NCBI GenBank assembly: GCA_016717145.1
Contig: JADKGD010000059.1
Coordinates: forward strand, 1 to 11,285
Length of the DNA stretch: 11,285 nt
Origin: Saprospiraceae bacterium
GTDB taxonomy: Bacteria > Bacteroidota > Bacteroidia > Chitinophagales > Saprospiraceae
Direction of reading: 5' to 3'
Part shown: piece by piece, positions 7,417 to 11,285 of the stretch
Layout of the letters: each line of letters starts with the position of its first letter
How positions within the stretch are numbered: position 1 is the first letter of the stretch
The notes under the pieces: model-generated
Databases searched by the model: none
Told to the model about the DNA's origin: nothing
Seen by the model: the letters and a program-made list of their open reading frames with translations, nothing else
Position numbers and translations under genes: made by a program

Positions 7417-7620
7417 TAAGCATAAAATCCAAACAGCCATAATGATTTCTGAAAGGCCGATTAGAATTGTCAATAGTCTGGAATGGTCGTCACCTAATAT
7501 TTTTGTAACAATTTGTTCGTGTCTAGGCACAAGATTTAGAACCTTACAAAAAAGTCCGTTTGCAATCCAAACTGTCGCAATACAATAGGTCAATATTTTG
7601 TAAATTCTTGTCTTTTTCAT
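7417..7620 (-). pseudogene. DoxX-like membrane protein, 5' part cut off by IS66
   Basis: It starts MKKTRIYKILTYCIATVWIA at the ATG at 7620, 34 bases inside cassette 3, as expected for a cassette gene. It continues through NLVPRHEQIVTKILGDDHSR and the second hydrophobic segment (LLTILIGLSEIIMAVWIL), where IS66 begins. The first helix followed by a loop with a conserved-looking PRHE motif is typical of DoxX-like proteins in Bacteroidota. The rest of the gene is at 4964-5149. DoxX-like proteins are small inner-membrane proteins of mostly unknown function. Two bases (AG on the minus strand) are missing in the target copy at this side, so even exact loss of the element at this copy would leave a frameshift. 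Confidence 0.75.
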
Positions 7621-7646
7621 TGATGGTTGTTTCGTCCGCTACGCTT

Positions 7647-7716
7647 GCAGGTAATGGTTTGGTTTTGTGACGTGGAGGCATTTAGCCACCATGATCGTCA
7701 TAGCCTTTATTATGGA
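7647..7716 (-). other. attC recombination site B (end of cassette 2)
   Basis: On the minus strand it reads R'' TCCATAAT (7716-7709), a hairpin core, then R' ATTACCTGC (7655-7647). The R'' box matches the complement of the cassette 2 start (TTATGGA at site A) at seven bases. The inner arms are GGTTTTGTGACGTGGAGGC (7661-7679) and GCCACCATGATCGTCATAGC (7685-7704). The sequence before R' (CACGTCACAAAACCAAACC) aligns with the same place in sites A and D. The stop codon of the cassette 2 gene lies in the loop. Confidence 0.75.
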
Positions 7717-9151
7717 AAGCTTTCTCTTTTAAGTATCCTTCGAATTCTTTAAGTATTGGATTGTTTGATAAATTTGGAAATCTCTTTAGATATAATTCAA
7801 TATAGGATAGAATATATTGATCGCAACCTTGAAACGATTCAACTCTTTTCCCAATCAAAGTACCATAATTATATGCATTACTCAATGATCATCAATTTTC
7901 ATTTCTATAGGATACAAGGTCCTATATTTCTTGTAAAGATCTAATAGTAATAGCAATGTTTCATTAGGATAATATTCATTCATTAATTGTAAAGCTTCAA
8001 ATGCATTGTAGCCGTAAACAGAAATTGAATCTTTAGCTAAGCTTCGTATTTCCTTTTCAAATATTTTTTTTGCGATTTCCAAGCCCTTTTCAGGCTTATT
8101 GAAATAAATTAAACCCTTTATTACTTGTACTTGAGTAAAAACATTTGGATCATTTTGCAGAGAATCAATTTTATTGATGTATTTATCTCTACCCATTAAA
8201 CAAATATGAGGAATTGCTTGTCCCGCCCATGCATCGCCTCCATCCAAGTATTTAGTTAAGACCATTTCAGTTGAATCTGAGTTATACGAAAGTAAGTTTC
8301 TGAGAAAGTTAAACTCTTTGGATTTCATCTTTTGTGTCGGTTTCATTTTTCTTTCAAAGAAAAGTTCTCGAATATCACAATCACACTTATCAAACAATTC
8401 AATCAAATTATTATTACTCAGGTGTGATGTATAAAAGTTCATTTTATAACAATACCAATTCTCATCATTTCCGTAGAAAATCCGTTCTTCGAAAAACTTC
8501 TTTTCATGTGGTTCAAGTAATTTTTTCAATATGCTTGTTATAAAATTTCTTTCTTGCTTTCCATATTTTGTGTTGTTCTGCAATTTGATTCTTTTCTAAT
8601 CCCTCAATCAATGAATATTTGATTTGTAACCTTTTGCTCTTATTTATTAAGATTTTTGGATTTCCACTATCGTTTATAATTGGTTCTGTCCAACTAATAA
8701 TTTCTATTTCATTGATGTGCCAGGCCCACTTGGATAAACATCTTTTCTTTTAATAAGGAGATTGTCAGAGCAGATTTTTAGTTTGTAAATTGATTTGAGT
8801 GTATCAATACTTAATTCAATAATTGTGTCATTAGTTATTAATTGAAATTCAAGTTTGCAATCTTCAAGGCAAGTATTGTCATAAAATCCCAATTTGATTT
8901 GATTAATTTCTATTTCTTGATTGAACTCAAAAAAATACCAGTTATTTTCTCTCCATGACCCACGCCAATCAAAATTTCCATCTACTGTGTTAAGAATCAT
9001 TTCATTGTCTAGAAATTCTGCAGATATAGAGGTTGAATTCAAATTTGCATAGTTAAACGAACTTTGTTCTTGACCAAATATGGCAAATACAATTAATTGA
9101 AAAATGGCTGATAATATTAACACAGATTTTCTTTTCATAAGTTGTCCATAA
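7655..9151 (-). mobile_element. Integron gene cassette 2 (discoidin-like exported protein)
   Basis: It runs from the cut point in GTTATGGAC (site A, 9152-9144) to the first base of R' in site B (7655). Seven bases of its start box (TTATGGA) are complementary to its terminal R'' (7716-7709). It holds a single gene with almost no leader. Confidence 0.68.
7682..9138 (-). pseudogene. Exported protein with discoidin-like and helical-repeat regions, three frameshifts
   Basis: The ATG at 9138 lies 13 bases inside cassette 2 and begins a signal peptide (MKRKSVLILSAIFQLIVFAI-FGQ). Residues 25 to about 150 resemble an F5/8 type C (discoidin) sugar-binding fold: DNEMILNTVDGNFDWRGSW, NWYFFEFNQEIEINQIKLGF, and after one indel near 8732 the closing WAWHINEIEIISW. 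A charged linker follows (KKFYNKHIEK). A second indel in a T6 run near 8521 leads into LLEPHEKKFFEERIFYGNDE, then helical segments with HEAT-like spacing (FLRNLLSYNSDSTEMVLTKY, QVQVIKGLIYFNKPEKGLEI). A third indel near 7885 joins YPIEMKIDDH to LSNAYNYGTLIGKR. The restored protein is about 484 residues. It is probably periplasmic or outer-membrane associated; its function is unknown. Its last residues (YDDHGG) are encoded by the attC arm. Confidence 0.65.
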
Positions 9152-9217
9152 CGGCTTGGCTTTGTGACGTGCCGTCCCGATAGGGCGGCATGTTCATCAA
9201 AGCCTGTGTTCTATGGC
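9144..9217 (-). other. attC recombination site A (end of cassette 1)
   Basis: On the minus strand it reads R'' GCCATAGAAC (9217-9208), then ACAGGCTTTGATGAACATGC with a GGGA-type loop, a matching arm ending CACAAAGCCAAGCC, and R' GTTATGGAC (9152-9144). The arms pair as GGCTTTG (9158-9164) with CAAAGCC (9198-9204), and GACGTGCCG (9166-9174) with CGGCATGTTC (9186-9195) apart from small bulges. R'' is the exact 10-base complement of GTTCTATGGC, the start of the same cassette at 11160-11151. This is the best preserved site of the window. Confidence 0.82.
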
Positions 9218-9222
9218 GTTTT

Positions 9223-9671
9223 TTATTCTTCATTTGGTGCTTGCTTACCACCTTTTGATTTATACTTATCCCTTATTTGTTCCATTTTCTTCTCATCAAT
9301 TAATGTTTTATTCTTATATAAATTTGCTTCCAATGACTGGGCTATTTGAAAGTATTTTTCAATTCTTTTTAAAGTTTCCCTGGTATGAAGTATAGAAATA
9401 TACCTATAACCATCTTGATTTAAATAATTTAGCTGAACATTGCCATGACCATATTTCTTATTAAAGTCCATATGTGCAAATGACATTATATTTAATGGTA
9501 GATTACTTTCTCTAGATACTTTTAAACTTTCTTGTCCTAAGGACTATCTTCATACCAAAATAATTCAGAATCTGATTCAACATATTCTCTCCACTTTTCC
9601 AAAGAAATTGGAATAATGTTTTCAACACCTTCTAATTTCCTTTTTGATTTACTTATATACCAAATGGCCAT
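9223..9671 (-). pseudogene. Presumed immunity protein for the adjacent toxin, one frameshift
   Basis: It starts MAIWYISKSKRKLEGVENII at the ATG at 9671, one base after the toxin stop, which is the usual place of the immunity gene in polymorphic toxin loci. The frame runs through ISLEKWREYVESDSELFWYE and is lost near 9540. One base restores LGQESLKVSRESNLPLNIMS and FAHMDFNKKYGHGNVQLNYL, ending with a lysine-rich, helical C-terminus (KNKTLIDEKKMEQIRDKYKS) at 9223. The restored protein is about 149 residues, soluble, without a signal peptide. I do not recognise the immunity family, so the role is inferred from position. It ends six bases before attC site A. Confidence 0.6.
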
Positions 9672-9672
9672 C

Positions 9673-11124
9673 TTATTTAATGAATTGTTCTAAAAATGTG
9701 ACTTCAAACTTAATTTCAGGATGTAATGCTTCTAAAGTAGTTTTCCAACTTGAAGCTAAAGAAGGCGAATAAATGTCCTTAGGCATATAAACATGAATTT
9801 CAGGGTTAGTAAATTTAATTTCTTTACCGTTCCATGTTATGCCCTTATTCCCTACTAGTCCTTCTTTTATATTATCAATATTTGATTTTACAGAAGGGTA
9901 ATTCTTCCATGTGTTTACATCAGCAACTTTAGTTGTTTTCATGCTTACAACTTTACTAGCCACAATGTTGTTGCCTGAACCCCCTACTTGTTTATAGAAA
10001 TCAAGAGCTTTAAAATTGTCAGCGATATCGGCTGTTGATTTAAACCCTTCTTTCAAATATCTGAATTCTGACATCAAATCTTGAAAATATCTTCTCACTC
10101 CAAAAAATGCAGGTATATCATCCGAAGATTTAATCACTACATCCCAACCATCTGTAATGTGTTGTTTGATTTGGTCAGGGGTCATCTTCCTGATCCGTTT
10201 TACAATTTCTGCACAACTGTTGTGGACTAATAAGCCTTCGTGTCCTACATGAAAATTGTGGTCTCGATATACTTCTAAGTTATATACAGTTTCTTTGTCA
10301 CCTATGATTTCTCTTTGAACTTTTGAAACAAGCTTTGCTGTCTTCTCTCCATAGACCTTTATGTTTTCCCCTATCTTGATTTCTCCAATTGGAATGTATG
10401 CCTCGGTCTTCTGAATAAAACGGGTGATTTTTGTGTACTTCCTATGGTGTCACCATTTGAAAATACAAAATTCCATGTTTCTTCAACTGTTCTGACAAAC
10501 CTACCTGTTATTGGTCTTCTTCCATAAACACTTCCTGTGTCCTGCATCGGAAAAGTCTGGTATCATGGGATATAGGGGCAATTTTTATTACCACTTAGCA
10601 TCACCGTATATGCCCATTTCTTCAATCGAAAGAAAAACTTTGTTTCCAATTTCAGTGGCTTTATGATGTTTAATCCACCAATTAGGCCTGCTTAACTGTG
10701 CTGTTAATTTACTCCCGTCAATTTCAGTAAGTTCAAATGTGATATTTTTCCACGTTTGAGGTGTTATGGGTTCATTGTCTATATCTCTTTGCTCAACAGG
10801 AATAAGATCATTTCGATCGTCATAAAGGTACTTGTCAGGCAATGGGCTGTAAGTAAGCACCAAACCTTTGTCCAATAAAGTACTGTGTATTTCTTCTTGT
10901 AGTTTAAGCTCTTCGTCTGTATATTCAGATATTGGAATTGGTGTTTCATTCCATGTACCTAAAGCCAAAGGATAATTGGTTAAAAATTCCTTTGGTTTAG
11001 CATGTGGTTTGTTGATACTTAGATAAAACCTGGTGGTATCCCTATTTCTTTTACTTGACCAAATGCGGTGATATCAAGCAAAGAAGGATCACAAACGATG
11101 GAATACTTTAAATAACTGTTTCAT
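9673..11124 (-). pseudogene. Polymorphic toxin: signal peptide, pretoxin Hint domain, C-terminal toxin
   Basis: The ATG at 11124 is 35 bases inside cassette 1 and starts MKQLFKV; a shift gives SFVILLCLISPHLVK, a likely signal peptide. A linker follows (KPHAKPKEFLTNYPLALGTW, ISEYTDEELKLQEEIHSTLL). The pretoxin Hint region begins with SRPNWWIKHHKATEIGNKVF and LSIEEMGIYGDAK, then RRPITGRFVRTVEETWNFVF, NGDTIG, NHPFYSEDRG, YIPIGEIKIGENIKVYG, and closes with YRDHNFHVGHEGLLVHNSC, the usual VHN end of toxin-releasing Hint domains. The last 175 or so residues (from AEIVKRIRKMTPDQIKQH) are the toxin, with EFRYLKEGF, VASKVVSMKTTKV and a conserved-looking HVYMPKDIYSPSLASSW. A nuclease of the PD-(D/E)XK type is possible but not shown. 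Frameshifts lie near 11090, 11040, 10590, 10440 and 10410; the toxin part (10440-9673) is mostly open. Confidence 0.7.
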
Positions 11125-11160
11125 ACTTTTATTTTTGGTTTCTTTTAAATGCCATAGAAC

Positions 11161-11285
11161 TATATAAATAAGCGACACTCATGCCGACCTAATTTCTTCA
11201 TAACTCATTGATCTTCTAATTATATTAAAAAAATATAAAAATACGAAAGTTTGTTAATATTATCCGTTTGTTAAACACTTGTGAT
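11161..11285. other. Gene-free edge upstream of cassette 1, no attC hairpin seen
   Basis: These 125 bases are AT-rich and hold no ORF I can support; a nine-codon frame (MSYEEIRSA) is probably chance. Directly before the cassette 1 start box there is no copy of the hairpin core seen in sites A, B and D. GTTTAAC at about 11270-11276 on the minus strand fits the R'' consensus but lacks a pairing arm. The stretch could be the attI side of an integron, or a decayed attC. No Bacteroidota promoter motif was clear. Confidence 0.35.

Larger units (their letters stand above)
3040..7654 (-). mobile_element. Integron gene cassette 3 (four-gene operon, carries IS66)
   Basis: It runs from the cut point at site B (7655) to the G of collapsed site C (3040). 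The start box ATTACCTGC and terminal GCAGGTAAC (3052-3044) are complementary at 8 of 9 bases; the first A probably replaced the usual G. Without the 2267-bp IS66 element and one target copy it would be about 2.34 kb with four genes, which is large for a cassette. The sequence TAGCGGAC also occurs near both ends as a direct repeat. Confidence 0.62.
9152..11159 (-). mobile_element. Integron gene cassette 1 (toxin and immunity)
   Basis: The start box GTTCTATGGC (11160-11151) and the terminal R'' GCCATAGAAC (9217-9208) are perfect 10-base complements. The cassette holds two genes, about 2.0 kb in all, and ends with attC site A. Confidence 0.73.

Noticed and set aside
9164..9395. Two overlapping plus-strand frames over site A and the immunity gene end
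   Set aside because: They are antisense to attC site A and to the immunity gene, with no start context or family signal.
1..11285. CRISPR array, tRNA or rRNA genes
   Set aside because: No regularly spaced short repeats, no cloverleaf-like tRNA and no rRNA-like segments were seen by eye.

Overview
The window is AT-rich DNA that most likely comes from a member of the Bacteroidota. The best marker is a secreted protein at 1952-3013 ending in a type IX secretion (Por) C-terminal sorting domain (NVFPNPT near its start, GIYNLKIF near its end). The low GC and the weak or absent Shine-Dalgarno sequences agree with this.

The main structure is a row of integron-type gene cassettes, all read on the minus strand from right to left. 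Each cassette begins with a 7-10 base box (R') and ends with the complement of its own start box (R''), followed by a hairpin with a shared core; this is how attC sites are built. Cassette 1 (9152-11159) carries a Hint-containing polymorphic toxin and its presumed immunity gene. Cassette 2 (7655-9151) carries one exported protein with a discoidin-like N-terminus and a helical-repeat-like C-terminus. Cassette 3 (3040-7654) carries a four-gene operon: DoxX-like membrane protein, DUF2071 protein, membrane-anchored methyltransferase and a small membrane protein. Cassette 4 (1884-3039) carries the T9SS cargo protein. Hairpin attC sites close cassettes 1, 2 and 4 (sites A, B and D). The attC of cassette 3 (site C) has lost its hairpin. 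No integrase gene lies in the window; it would be expected beyond the right edge.

A 2267-bp IS66-family element (5150-7416) sits inside the DoxX-like gene. It has 17/20 terminal inverted repeats and a target duplication that fits 8 bp. Its tnpB is intact, while tnpA and tnpC are broken by several frameshifts.

Left of cassette 4 (1-1883) the sequence is decayed or accessory. It holds two copies of a 159-bp repeat with terminal inverted repeats (33-191 and 1688-1846), fragments of short unrecognised minus-strand genes, and a further inverted repeat at 238-296.

Many genes read as one protein only if one- or two-base indels are allowed: the toxin, immunity gene, discoidin gene, methyltransferase start, small membrane protein, tnpA and tnpC. 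The T9SS protein, the DUF2071 protein and tnpB are intact. The sequence alone does not show whether this is real decay or uncorrected sequencing indels. No tRNA, rRNA or CRISPR array was seen.
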